Positions 28,935 to 38,897 of a DNA stretch of 64,000 nt are shown here, one piece after another. The DNA comes from Wolbachia pipientis (GTDB taxonomy: Bacteria; Pseudomonadota; Alphaproteobacteria; Rickettsiales; Anaplasmataceae): contig NZ_JAUCRB010000004.1 of NCBI RefSeq assembly GCF_030373985.1, positions 36,382-100,381 on the forward strand. The letters are read 5' to 3'. The position numbers and the translations under genes are program-made. Under the pieces are notes generated by a model. The model saw only the letters and a list, made by a program, of their open reading frames with translations. It was not told where the DNA came from and did no database searches. The stretch's first letter is position 1, and each line of letters begins with the position of its first letter.

Positions 28935-30122
28935 ATGACAATGAAATATGAGCAGTGTAAAGAAATATTAAGTACAATCGATAATGAGGCAAATTTAAGT
29001 GAAGGTAATGTAATTGAAAAAGTAAAGAAGAAGTTAAAAGTAATAGATTCAAGTGCATATAAGGAATGGAGGAAAACTTTTAATATAGATTATATGTTTC
29101 AATTCGGAAATATTAAAGCGCATTGTTACACCTAGTTGCTTATGGTAATCTAGGAAAAGTAGCAGGTACCTTATCAAAAATAAAAGAAGTTGATGTTAAT
29201 GCGGTAGAGGTGCCATCTTTGTGTACTACTTGCATAGAACTGCCGAATTTGATAGTGAAAAGGTAATAGATGTTCTATTGTAGGTAGAAACAATAAAAGT
29301 CAACGCTAAAGGCTGTGTTACATATACTACTTTGCACTGAGCCGCTTTCCACAACAGCGAAAAAGCAATAGATGCTCTATTAAAAGCGAAAGACATTGAT
29401 GTTAATTTAACAAATAAAAATAATGAAACTCCTTTGCATTGCACTATTCAGTTTCCACATGCAGAAGTAATGTGTGCTCTATTGACAGCAGAAAAATAAA
29501 TATTGATGCAAAAAAAGATAATAAAACTTTTTTGCATCTTGTTGCCTCAGAGTCCTCTGGTAAAGAAGCCTTAAATATTCTGATAAAAGGAGGGGCGGGT
29601 GTTAAAGCAGTGGGTAAAGACGGGAATACCCCTTTACATTTGGCTGTTTCACATTATCAAGGTAAAAGAATTATAAAGGTTCTAGTAGAAGGAGGAGCTG
29701 ATGTTCATGCGAAAAATAATGAAGGTAAAACTCCAAGAGACTTAGCTGAGGATTATGATATAAAGAAGCTTTTGAGGGCAGCAGAAGAAAAACAACTTGA
29801 AAAACTAAGCAAAAAAATGGACTTACCACAAGATGATAAAGATACAATACGTTTTTTAGGAAAAACAGAGCCTACATCAGTAGCTAGAAAGGAAGTTTTT
29901 GCCGGCTGTGTAACTGCAGTGCTCACTACTGTAGCAGTGGCACTTTTTGCAACCAGGATGGTTGCAGTTGAGTTGATGCCCATACTGATAGCAGTAGCTG
30001 CAGTTACAATAGCAGCGCTAGCAGTTGGTGGCACCACATATATGCTGTCAAAACCTAACACAAAAGTAGACGAAACGAAGGGAATACAAGTAAAGGGAGA
30101 TATGCCGAAAGTAACTTCTTAA
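28935..30122 (+). pseudogene. ankyrin-repeat membrane protein, broken (second copy)
   Basis: The N-terminal piece 28935-29135 resembles the start of the 23624 remnant in layout. Ankyrin helices follow in changing frames with stops (about 29110-29500, for example NNETPLHCTI). The longest piece, 29439-30122, has clear repeats (GNTPLHLAVSHYQGKRIIKVL, NNEGKTPRDLAE) and two membrane helices ending in TYMLSKP. The other remnant ends in YTILSKP, so the two are paralogues. At least three breaks disable the whole. The last piece could still be translated from an internal start, but I see no support for that. Confidence 0.78.
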
Positions 30123-31099
30123 CTTGAGTGTAAGTTCATAAAACCCCACTATCATTACAAGCTTGTATATGGCCTGTTTCCGTCGTGTGCTACTGTGTTG
30201 CTCAATAGACAATATTCCACCACAGCCAGAGAGCAAGGCTCGTAATGATTCGCTTTGTCTTAGACGTTCGATTGCCTGCTTTTTGTCAGCTCCAATGCAT
30301 ACGTTAAAACCACATTGAAAGTCAATACTACTCTCTTTAATAAGGCTAAATTGAAAGCCGAAGCCAGCAGCAAAACCTTCTGTTTCATTAGAAAGATTTC
30401 CAGCAATGATTCCATTCATAGCTATGTTGTGATCACCTGCAACTGTTCGTATCATTCCTTTACCGTCTCTGATATCATCATTACAACCCTTGCTATAACA
30501 GTCCAATCTATAACTTGTTCATCTTTCATTACTCGAGATATTACTTCTATATCTGATTGACCCTGATCTGTATCATACTGTTGCCCTAATTTGCCAACTT
30601 CTTCTTTAATACATTTGTTGTACTCTTGTTCATTCTCGATTTGAACTTCATTTACTGCTTGATCTTCTATACTTGTATTCTTTTGATTAAAGAAATCTTT
30701 ATTGATAGAGTAAAAAATAAGACCAAGTATCAGTGAAGTCATTAGATTTGATATAATCCACGGAATTAGAATTACAGCAGCAACAATATAGATTAGAATT
30801 TTGGCTATAAACTTTATTATTTTAGATAGTGTGGAATCGTTCTTTTGAGCACTAACAGCATTCAAAAAGAAGTAGGTATAAACAATCGACGCTACTGTTA
30901 CAGCAGTAGGTACGGTGATTGGGAAGAGTAAAATGGCATTGATTAGTTTTTTCCAGGAACTAGTTGGTTGAGTGCTATTGTTTAGTGATGCAAGATAGTT
31001 TTTGCCAGCATTAGCAATCCATTTTGTACCGTATAAGACTCTCTCACTATTTTTTTTAGATAGATTAACTCTCATTGGTTTTACCATACTTGTAATCAT
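30048..31099 (-). pseudogene. membrane protein of unknown function, frameshifted and probably 3'-truncated
   Basis: The first piece (31099-30452, 215 residues) has two hydrophobic segments (LLFPITVPTAVTVASIVYTY and a long one with IYIVAAVILIPWIISNLM), then a charged region. It stops at TGA 30452-30454, but sequence in another frame continues without a gap (DGKGMIRTVAGDHNIAMNG, then FSLIKESSIDFQCGFNVCIG), overlapping by about 50 bp. This points to one frameshift near 30470. The second frame runs antisense into the end of the ankyrin remnant, so the original 3' end is probably lost. I do not recognise the family. Function unknown. Confidence 0.6.
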
Positions 31100-31274
31100 G
31101 CCAATTATATTGATACTAGATATAGTAAAAGCAACATAAATTTTTACTTCCGTGCTTTTTCATCTCTATTTATCATAGATTTGTAACCATGTGGTTTACC
31201 ATATATTTTTCTTGATTAAGTACATTAATTATTCATTGTAAATTATTGAATTTCTCATTTTTAATGATGCAGTT

Positions 31275-31560
31275 ATCATTTCAATGTCACGCACACAACT
31301 GGAGGGTATCATTCAAGTAGCTGACACTGGGATCCGGGAAAGTTTGCTTGTAAACAAGCGAACTGATTTGTTAAACATGGAAAGTGGCTGATCTTATACT
31401 AACATTGATAAAGTTGTATGAAAAGCTAGATCCAGCGTCGCGCGCTGGAATGACACCATTTGTTGTTCGAATCACCTTAACAAAAGCAAATGTTTATACA
31501 GCTATGTATCGCGCACTGGCATGACATCTTAGGCTGCATCGTTTTCGTCATTCTATGATT
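31275..31560. repeat. palindromic repeat cluster
   Basis: The gap 31100-31594 has no gene. It holds palindromic-element words: CATTCAAGTAGCTGACACTGG (31313-31333), TCCAGCGTCGCGCGCTGGAATGACACC (31432-31458), and a relative of the unit found twice at 23230-23390 (AAAAGCAAATGTTTATACAGC). The last part (about 31520-31594) leads into the GTA remnant and includes its ribosome-binding site AAAGGAAG. Confidence 0.55.
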
Positions 31561-31594
31561 CGACCATAGAGTCTAATTTAAAAGGAAGATTACC

Positions 31595-33432
31595 ATGTCT
31601 ACAATAATTTTATAATCAATTTTGGGTCAGCTGGTAACATTTTTGGTCTAATTGGTCAGGTTATCGGCTCATAACTAGGTGCTCTTCTTGGTGCATAGCT
31701 CGATAGTACAATGTTTGATCTTGATGCCGAACAAAAAGTGGCGTATGGGTCAAAGCTAAAAAATCTGCAAGTTCAAACCTCAACTTATGGCAGAACAGTC
31801 CCAGTTATCTATGGCACTGCCGGAGTTGCAGGAAACATTATTTTGGCACAGCCAATCAAAGAAGAAGCGATAACCACCAGAAATGAAATCGGAAGAAGTA
31901 TAAATGTTGCACATAACTACTATGCAGCTCTTGCGATTGTGATTTGCAAAGGAGAGGTAGAGAAATTAAAGGGAATCTGAGCGGATACAACGTCGCTTAG
32001 TTTTGATGAAATAGATTATACTTTATACTGTGGTACAGAAGATCAAAATCCTGATCCATTTATGTCATCAATCGAGGGTAAGGGAAATGTGCCAGCCTAC
32101 AGGGGGAATATCTTACATAGTTATTAAGAATTTTTCTTTAGCAGACTATAATGATCGCGTCCCGGTATTTACGCTTAAAGTACAAACTGCATTAAAGCCA
32201 GGTGGGTTTTCAATAGCGGAGAATATTAGGAATATCAATATCATACCAGGTTCAGGAGAGTTTGTGTATGGTACGAAAATACAGAAGAAAATTGCGCGAG
32301 AAAAAATAAGTAGTAGCCAGTATATTCCATATGGACTGGCACAGAGGATAAATCATAATAATCACACTAAAAAGAGCTATGCAATGCTCTCTTTGGATCA
32401 GTTAAAAGAAGGTTTGCCAAATGTTGAGAGGGTGTCAGTGGTGGTTAATTGGTTTACGAATAATCTGAACATTAAAGATTGTAAAATGTACCCCGCAGTT
32501 AAATTTAAAGATGATTTCGCAATCTTACCTGGTGATTGGCAAGTAGGTAATGTCACGAGAGATGGTGCTTAGCTAATTTCAAAAGATGATAATGGAACCC
32601 CAAGGTATGGTGGCACGGTTAGTGATGCAGCGCTGATAAGATATATAGAAGAGCTGGACAGCAGAGGTTATGAGGTTAATACTCTATCCAATGACCTTAC
32701 TTAGCACAGAGAGAAAAGAGTGGTGAGGAAAATTGAGCTGGTCTCCTGAGGATATAGGAGATTTCTTTAAGAATCAGTATAACAAATTTATAGAACATTA
32801 TACGAGCATTGCCAAGCAGGCTAGAGTGGAAAGGTCTATCATCTGGTCTGAATTTGCGCAGCTTACCAGGGTAAAAGATGCTCAAGGTAATTATCTTACA
32901 GTCATAGAGCTAGCTGAGCTTGCAAGGCGAATAAGACTTCAGCTTGGGAAAAAAGTAACCGTAACTTACACTGCAGATTGGAGCGAATATCATTCGTATG
33001 ATGGTTGGTACAATATCGATGGGCTATGATTTGGGTCACATCGATGTTGTTGGCATAGATGCTTATTTCTCACTGACTGGTGACCCAGAACCTCCTTTTG
33101 GCTACTCTATACAAGATGTAACCGATAGTTGAAGTAGCGGAGTAGGGTGTGGTTATTTCTACGATTGCTCAAAGAGTAAACCCGAAAGAGTAAAGCATAC
33201 CGACAGCAGATATGCGTGGAAAAATATTGAAAAATGGTGGGGTGAAACTCACATAAACCCTGACGTTAGTAAAACAAATTGGCACCCCAAAATGAAAAAA
33301 ATATGGTTTACCGAGTATGGATTTTCCAGTATAAATAGCTGCACTAAAGAGCCAAGTGTATTTGTTGATAAAAGCAGCATAGAAAGTAAATATCCTCGAT
33401 ATTCAAACTGGGAGGGAATGATGGGAATTTGA
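31595..33432 (+). pseudogene. gene transfer agent / phage tail host-specificity protein (GTA TIM-barrel type), broken
   Basis: Readable pieces match the large baseplate-like tail protein of the Rhodobacter-type gene transfer agent. An N-terminal glycine-rich helix is interrupted by stops. Then 31711-31980 has LQVQTSTYGRTVPVIYGTAGVAGN, and a piece reaching 32572 has AYRG, SYIVIKNFSLADYNDR and VPVFTLKV. The GTA TIM-barrel domain piece 32733-33029 has WSEYHSYDGWYNIDG. It continues in a shifted frame with GHIDVVGIDAYFSLTGDPEPPFG and WFTEYGFSS. At least five stops or shifts are present. The sequence ends at an Rpn fragment at about 33430. The full gene is usually above 1,000 codons, so the 3' half is missing. 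Confidence 0.75.
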
Positions 33433-33590
33433 ATGGGACTGAGAAAGGAAACATCTCTAATCTTGTTATCATCAGTGAGGTCTAGTATATCATTAAAGAA
33501 GTGAATAAAAATATCCTTGTTATTTAAGGAGCCAAAGATGCGGCAAAATGCAAAATCGTTTTTGGGATCCAGAATTTTTGAAATGGGCAT
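33425..33590 (-). pseudogene. Rpn-family nuclease/transposase, N-terminal fragment
   Basis: The first ~54 residues (MPISKILDPKNDFAFCRIFG, then NKDIFIHFFNDILDLTD) are the N-terminus of the Rpn family of PD-(D/E)XK recombination-promoting nucleases, which is abundant in Wolbachia. After DVSFLSPIQ the family sequence stops at about 33425, and the frame continues only antisense to the GTA remnant. It is a 5' fragment joined to a truncated gene, so a deletion or recombination happened here. Confidence 0.75.
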
Positions 33591-33799
33591 AAAAAAATTT
33601 TTAAAATATCCTGATATTATATATCATTATTGATAATTATTTAATAATTTGTCGTTTCTTCTGTTAACTTTACTAATGTTGTTAGAAGAGATGCTGTTGC
33701 TAAATTTTGCAAAATTTATTACCCTAGACTTTCAAGTCCTGACAGGTTTATTAGAATTGTATGTATAAGGTGTTCATTAGTGAAAATCCGGAGAAAAAA

Positions 33800-36490
33800 A
33801 TGGGAGAAAAGTCGATATATTACTTCAGCAAGAATAGGTGTGAAGGCAGTGCAGAAATGAAAAATCTACTAGGAGGGAAGGGGGCAAATTTAGCAGAAAT
33901 GTGCAATGTTGGTATTCCCGTTCCGCCTGGTTTTACAATCTCCACTTCTGTTTGCAAAGTCTATTATCAAGATAATAATGCGGAATCCCCTGCCATCCAA
34001 GTAGTCGACACTGGAATTCAGAAAAAAAACATAGATTCCAGCGTCACGCGCTGGAATGACATATGCAGTGAGATCAAAAAATACATGACAATGCTTGAAA
34101 ATGATACCGGTTGTAAATTCGGAGATTCAAATAATCCACTGCTGGTTTCCATACGCTCTGGTAGCGTCAATTCAATGCCGGGCATGCTTGATACAATTCT
34201 AAATGTTGGCTTGAATGATGCAACCGTTGTTGGGCTTGCAGAAAAAAATGGAGAACGTTTTGCTTATGATAGCTACTGCCGTTTCATCATGATGTACTCC
34301 AATGTTGTACTACAGCTTGACCATCACCTATTTCAAAGCGTTATTGATGATGAACAACAAAAACATGAGGCAAAAAGTTTAGCTGATTTTGATATTGGTA
34401 TTTTAAGAAGAGTTGTTGATGATTTTAAAGGGATAGTACGTGAAAAAACAGGAAAACATTTTCCGCAGAACGTTGAAGAGCAGTTGCTCAGCTCGGTGAA
34501 TGCGGTATTTTCCTCTTGGCAAAACGATAGGGCCGTTTCCTATAGAAAAATAAATAATATTTCCGAAAACCTTGGAACTGCAGTAAACGTGCAAGCGATG
34601 GTTTTTGGTAATCTGAATAATAATTCTGCAACTGGTGTGGTATTTACACGTAATCCTTCAACTGGAGCAAAAAAATGTTTTGGTGAGTTTTTGATTAATG
34701 CTCAGGGTGAAGATGTGGTTTCCGGTGTTTGCACTCCTATACCTATTGATGGAGAGCAAGAAAACACCATGGAGAAGTTGATGCCGAGTGTTTATCAAGA
34801 ATTATGCGAGGTATGTAAAAAGCTTGAAGTGCACTATAAAGACATGCAAGATGTCGAATTTACCGTGCAGGACGGAAAGTTATGGATTTTACAGACTAGA
34901 TCCGGTAAGCGTACGGCTGAGGCTGCTGTTCGCATAATAGTTGATATAGTGAATGAAGGAATGATCACAAAAGAAGAAGGAATATCAAGAATTAATCCGA
35001 AAACTTTTGATAGTTTATTGCATCCAGTTCTTGATGTTAAAAATGATCAAAAAGTAATAGGGAAGGGGCTACCTGCTTCTCCAGGTGTTGCTTCAGGATG
35101 TGTAGTGTTTAGAACAGATGATGCAGAAAAAGCTGCGGAACAGGGTAAAAAGGTAATTTTGGTAAGGTCAGAAACGAGCCCTGAAGATATTAGTGGAATG
35201 AATGCTGCAAGTGGAATAATAACGGCACGAGGGGGGATGACTTCACATGCTGCTGTTGTAACCCGTGGAATGGGTAAGCCGTGTATTTGCAGTGTAAGAG
35301 GACTTTATATCGATAAAGATGGGAGTTTCTTTTTTCTAGGAGATAAGAAAGTGAACAAAGGGGAACCAATTACCATTAACGGAAGCACAGGAGAAATAAT
35401 GCTTGGCACCCTTCCTACAATTTCGCCTGAATTATCGCAAGAATTCAAAACGATAATTAACTGGATAGATGAAATTAAAACAATCAAAGTAAGAGCGAAT
35501 GCTGATACCCCAAAAGATACAGAAATTGCTAAAGAATTCGGTGCAGAGGGCATAGGTTTATGTCGTACAGAGCATATGTTTTTTGCTAGTGATAGGATTG
35601 AGTTCATTCAGAAATTGATAATAGCTGACGACAAAATTGAGAGAGCAAATGCGTTAAGCAAATTGGAGAGAATGCAAAAGTCTGATTTCAAGGAAATATT
35701 TTCTATTATGGAGAGCAAGGAAGTCGCTATACGTTTGCTTGATCCACCTTTACACGAGTTTTTACCCCACGATCAATCTACTATAGAAAGAATCGCTAAA
35801 TCACTGGATAAGTCAGTTGAATCAGTAAAAAATAAAATAGCACAGTTGTCAGAAAAAAATCCAATGCTTGGCCACCGAGGTTGCAGGCTCGCTATTTCTC
35901 ATCCTGCAATATATAGCATGCAAGTTAGAGCAATATTCAGCGCTGCAGATGAGCTAAAGAAGGAAAAAAAGGTAGAAATTAAGCCTGAAATTATAATCCC
36001 TCTTATTATGAACGAAAAAGAGCTTATTTTGATATGCGAGTTAATAAAGAGGGAGGCTAAAAGCTTCGATGTGAGCTATTCAATCGGAACGATGATAGAG
36101 CTGCCGCGAGCAGCACTGATTGCTGATAAATTAGCAAGGCATGTAGAATTTTTTAGTTTCGGTACTAACGATTTAACACAAACAACCATGGGGCTCTCAA
36201 GAGATGATTCTGTCAATTTCCTTGATTCTTATAAAGAAAGTAACATATTTGAAAACGATCCATTTGCAGTGCTAGACGTTGAAGGAGTAGGGGAGTTGGT
36301 CAAGATAGCTATTGAAAGAGGTAAAAGAACACGAAAAGAAATTAAGCTTGGTATATGTGGAGAACACGGTGCAGATCCACAATCTATAGAATTTTTCATT
36401 AAATCGGGGGTGGGTTACATTTCGTGTTCACCTTATAGAGTACCAATTGCAAAGTTAGTTGCAGCACAATTGGGTAAGCCTGCTGGTTAA
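33800..36490 (+). CDS. ppdK: pyruvate, phosphate dikinase
   Basis: PPDK interconverts pyruvate, ATP and phosphate with PEP, AMP and pyrophosphate. It serves gluconeogenesis or pyrophosphate-linked glycolysis. From ATG 33800, which has a GGAG 7 bp upstream, it has 896 residues. A start at 33761 would add 13. The ATP-grasp start (LLGGKGANLAEM), the phospho-His site (GGMTSHAAVVTRGMGKPC), GIGLCRTEHMF, and the catalytic Cys region (KLGICGEHGADP) are intact. Residues ~63-88 look like a palindromic repeat translated in frame, in a surface loop of the N-terminal domain. The gene stands alone among repeats. Confidence 0.95.
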   Translation: MGEKSIYYFSKNRCEGSAEMKNLLGGKGANLAEMCNVGIPVPPGFTISTSVCKVYYQDNNAESPAIQVVDTGIQKKNIDSSVTRWNDICSEIKKYMTMLENDTGCKFGDSNNPLLVSIRSGSVNSMPGMLDTILNVGLNDATVVGLAEKNGERFAYDSYCRFIMMYSNVVLQLDHHLFQSVIDDEQQKHEAKSLADFDIGILRRVVDDFKGIVREKTGKHFPQNVEEQLLSSVNAVFSSWQNDRAVSYRKINNISENLGTAVNVQAMVFGNLNNNSATGVVFTRNPSTGAKKCFGEFLINAQGEDVVSGVCTPIPIDGEQENTMEKLMPSVYQELCEVCKKLEVHYKDMQDVEFTVQDGKLWILQTRSGKRTAEAAVRIIVDIVNEGMITKEEGISRINPKTFDSLLHPVLDVKNDQKVIGKGLPASPGVASGCVVFRTDDAEKAAEQGKKVILVRSETSPEDISGMNAASGIITARGGMTSHAAVVTRGMGKPCICSVRGLYIDKDGSFFFLGDKKVNKGEPITINGSTGEIMLGTLPTISPELSQEFKTIINWIDEIKTIKVRANADTPKDTEIAKEFGAEGIGLCRTEHMFFASDRIEFIQKLIIADDKIERANALSKLERMQKSDFKEIFSIMESKEVAIRLLDPPLHEFLPHDQSTIERIAKSLDKSVESVKNKIAQLSEKNPMLGHRGCRLAISHPAIYSMQVRAIFSAADELKKEKKVEIKPEIIIPLIMNEKELILICELIKREAKSFDVSYSIGTMIELPRAALIADKLARHVEFFSFGTNDLTQTTMGLSRDDSVNFLDSYKESNIFENDPFAVLDVEGVGELVKIAIERGKRTRKEIKLGICGEHGADPQSIEFFIKSGVGYISCSPYRVPIAKLVAAQLGKPAG
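33985..34066 (+). repeat. palindromic element inside ppdK reading frame
   Basis: The sequence contains CCATCCAAGTAGTCGACACTGG (33994-34015) and the palindrome TTCCAGCGTCACGCGCTGGAA (34036-34056) followed by TGACA. These are the same words, in the same order, as the intergenic repeat at 31313-31458. The insertion keeps the frame and adds about 26 residues between VYYQDNN and the WND/ICSEIKKY region. Palindromic elements inside proteins are known from Rickettsia and Wolbachia. Confidence 0.8.
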
Positions 36491-36509
36491 TCGAAAAACA
36501 ATAGCAAGT

Positions 36510-36643
36510 GGTGTCATGCAAGTAGCTGACACTGGTTCCTTTATTACGGTGTCACCTCAGCGCTTCTTCTCTGTTATTCCAGCGCCCAGCCTGGGGTATA
36601 TTTTCTTTTTTTTAGGTTCCAGTGTCAGTACTTGCATGACACC
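36510..36643. repeat. short element with 25-bp terminal inverted repeats
   Basis: The left end GTGTCATGCAAGTAGCTGAC and onward to ACTGG (36511-36535) is the reverse complement of the right end (36619-36643), except for one base. The interior is about 80 bp and holds further CAGCGC/CCAGCGCCCAG words. It has no gene. It lies directly before copy B of the ~300 bp repeat. A related element with the same ends is at 52937-53121, again beside a copy of that repeat. It resembles a non-autonomous, MITE-like element. Confidence 0.75.
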
Positions 36644-36646
36644 TCT

Positions 36647-37000
36647 CTTAAATTGCAACTAATCTAAATATTAATAAATTCACTAGGTGAAAAAAAAGAC
36701 AAAGAGACCTTGAGTGGCGAGTTTTGACCCTTTAATACTTTAAATTAGCGCTGTAATAATGTGCTGACGCTTAGTTAAGCACGATTTGGCTGAATGTAGA
36801 GAAAATTTAAGAGACGTGCAGCCCAATAATTTGATGTAATCCGCTGAAAAATACCCTGAGTTTTTCACTGAATCTGCAGATCAAAAACAAGTTTTAGAGT
36901 TATAAAAACCCTGACTGCTATTGATAAGGAGACTGCCAAAACTTGTCAAGTAATTTTTGCATTTAGTTTTTAGTTCTGTTTCTATGGGTAAAAAATCTGA
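36647..37000 (+). repeat. dispersed intergenic repeat family, copy B
   Basis: It begins TCTTAAATTGCAACTAATC and follows copy A through TTAGCGCTGTAATAATGTGC and TGACGCTTAGTTAAGC to TTGTCAAGTAATTTTTGC, then TATGGGTAAAAAATC, which is shared with copy E. No coding sequence is seen. With the inverted-repeat element before it, it fills the 545 bp gap between ppdK and pyrE. Confidence 0.75.
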
Positions 37001-37035
37001 TGCCAATTAGCTACTTGATGACATTTAAGTAAGGA

Positions 37036-37641
37036 TTACTCTGAACAATTACTTAGATATTCCCTGCTCCCTGGCTTGGTTACAGGCAATTGCTTCAGTT
37101 CCTCAGGGAGCTCTGCCTCGCTGTAGTTTTTTATATTAAGTTCAAGTAAAGATATAATAGGAAAAGACAATTTCGTTTCACTATTTCTCTTAATTAGAAC
37201 AGCTTCAGCAATGACTTTACCTCCCATATCTTCTGCACATTTTACAGCTTCAAGTGAGGATTTGCCTGTAGTTATCACATCTTCAACCAATAATATTTTT
37301 TCACCTTGTTTAATTTCAAATCCGCGGCGTAATTCAGACTTGCCATTAACACGCTCGCAAAACATCGTCTTCATTCCAAGCTGTCTACCAATCTCATAAC
37401 CCACAATTATTCCACCTATTGCAGGAGATAGTATTAAATCTATGGAGTTACTCAGCTCTTTTTTTATTTTATGTGTTAATAGCTCACAAACTTTCATAGC
37501 CCTGCCTGGATTTTCAAAAATTTTAGCACACTGTATATATGTGCCACTGTGCAATCCAGAGGATAAAACAAAATGCCCATGCAGAATTGCTCCAGCTTCC
37601 TCAAACTCTTTTATTATTAAATTATTTTTATCTAATATCAT
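37036..37641 (-). CDS. pyrE: orotate phosphoribosyltransferase
   Basis: PyrE joins orotate and PRPP to give orotidine 5'-phosphate in pyrimidine synthesis. The 201-residue protein has the PRPP-binding motif ILLVEDVITTGKS (about 114-126), the flexible-loop region ERVNGKSELRRGF, and LSPAIGGIIVGYEIGRQLG. The size is normal. It starts 3 bp after the symporter gene ends on the same strand, so the two are cotranscribed. Confidence 0.95.
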   Translation of the reverse strand: MILDKNNLIIKEFEEAGAILHGHFVLSSGLHSGTYIQCAKIFENPGRAMKVCELLTHKIKKELSNSIDLILSPAIGGIIVGYEIGRQLGMKTMFCERVNGKSELRRGFEIKQGEKILLVEDVITTGKSSLEAVKCAEDMGGKVIAEAVLIKRNSETKLSFPIISLLELNIKNYSEAELPEELKQLPVTKPGSREYLSNCSE

Positions 37642-37644
37642 TTC

Positions 37645-38832
37645 TTAAGTTTCACCCTTACATTCTTTATTAATTATTTGAGTTACACAAACATCAGACC
37701 ACACGTTTATTGCTGTTTCAAACATATCGATGATCGTGTAAATGGGCAAAATTAGTCCCATGATGTACAAAGGAACATTCATTGATACAAGATAGCTAGC
37801 TGTCATAAAATAACACCCCATTGGCACTCCAGCGTTGCCAATTGCAGCTCCTGTGGCTAAAAAAATCCATATAAACATTTCGCTTAAGGAAAATGTGTGC
37901 CCATTCATCTCTGCAACGAACATTACTGTAATCAAAATGAACGCGGCACATGCATTCATATTGATTGTTGTACACATTGGTAAGATGAAAGACGATAATG
38001 TCTTCGGTACCTTTAGCTTATTCTGCACGCAGTCTATAGTTGTTGGCAATGTTGCACTTGATGACTTAGAGAAAAACGCAAGTGTTAATGCTAGTGTAAC
38101 TCCCCTTAGCGTCTGAACTGGTGAGATGCCTTTATACCACATAAGTAGAGGCAAAATCAGAAACGCCTGCAAGAAATTTGCAGACATTATGCAAGCAAGG
38201 TACCACAGAAGACTATAGAACTCGCTGCCACCTTTTAATTCATGCAAAAAACATGTGATAAAAGACCACACAGCAAGTGGAATAAACTTTAATAACCCTT
38301 GAGAAATTTTAAGTAACGCATCGAAAAGTGCAGAGAATATTTGGTGTAATATGTCCTGTTTTTTTGGGGGGAGTGAAATAATAGCTCCACCCATCAAAAA
38401 AGCGATCAGTATGCTACCAATGATGTTATTTTCAAGAAAAACTTGCACAAAATTCGAAGGAATGAGTGACTTCAAGTATAAAAAGTAATTATGATTGCTA
38501 TCATTCATACTTTCTATCTTGTTACTTATGAAATTTTTTCTTGCTGGATTTATTAGCAGATAAAAAGATAATGCAACAGACGCAGCTATAATAGTTGTAA
38601 GCAGCGTATAAAATAGTGTTTTCTTAACTAAGGTTTTGATCTTAATTGAGTCTTTAAGCCCAGAAATTGTGGACACTATAGATAGAAAAACTAAAGGTAA
38701 GCTTATTAATTTCAACAAACTGATTAATATATCACTAAGTAGCTTTGCTACTTCAAATATAACTTCATTGTTTAGGTAGTAAGCAACTATTGAGAGCAGT
38801 ATAGAGAAGAGTATTGCAAACTTATGCATCAA
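37645..38832 (-). CDS. dicarboxylate/amino acid:cation symporter
   Basis: This 395-residue integral membrane protein of the DAACS family (GltP/DctA type) has about eight hydrophobic segments and two hairpin regions. The family signature is seen in ATLPTTIDCVQNKL (first Ser-rich hairpin, SKSSSATLP) and MCTTINMNACAAF (the conserved NMDG-like helix 7 motif reads NMNA). It probably imports glutamate, aspartate or C4-dicarboxylates from the host, carbon sources of this lineage. The substrate is not certain. It lies 65 bp after secD and 3 bp before pyrE on the minus strand. Confidence 0.88.
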   Translation of the reverse strand: MMHKFAILFSILLSIVAYYLNNEVIFEVAKLLSDILISLLKLISLPLVFLSIVSTISGLKDSIKIKTLVKKTLFYTLLTTIIAASVALSFYLLINPARKNFISNKIESMNDSNHNYFLYLKSLIPSNFVQVFLENNIIGSILIAFLMGGAIISLPPKKQDILHQIFSALFDALLKISQGLLKFIPLAVWSFITCFLHELKGGSEFYSLLWYLACIMSANFLQAFLILPLLMWYKGISPVQTLRGVTLALTLAFFSKSSSATLPTTIDCVQNKLKVPKTLSSFILPMCTTINMNACAAFILITVMFVAEMNGHTFSLSEMFIWIFLATGAAIGNAGVPMGCYFMTASYLVSMNVPLYIMGLILPIYTIIDMFETAINVWSDVCVTQIINKECKGET

Positions 38833-38897
38833 AAATCAACCCTTAAAGTGACGTTATACAGCAATTTTGCTGTTTTTGGAATCAGTAACACCATAAA

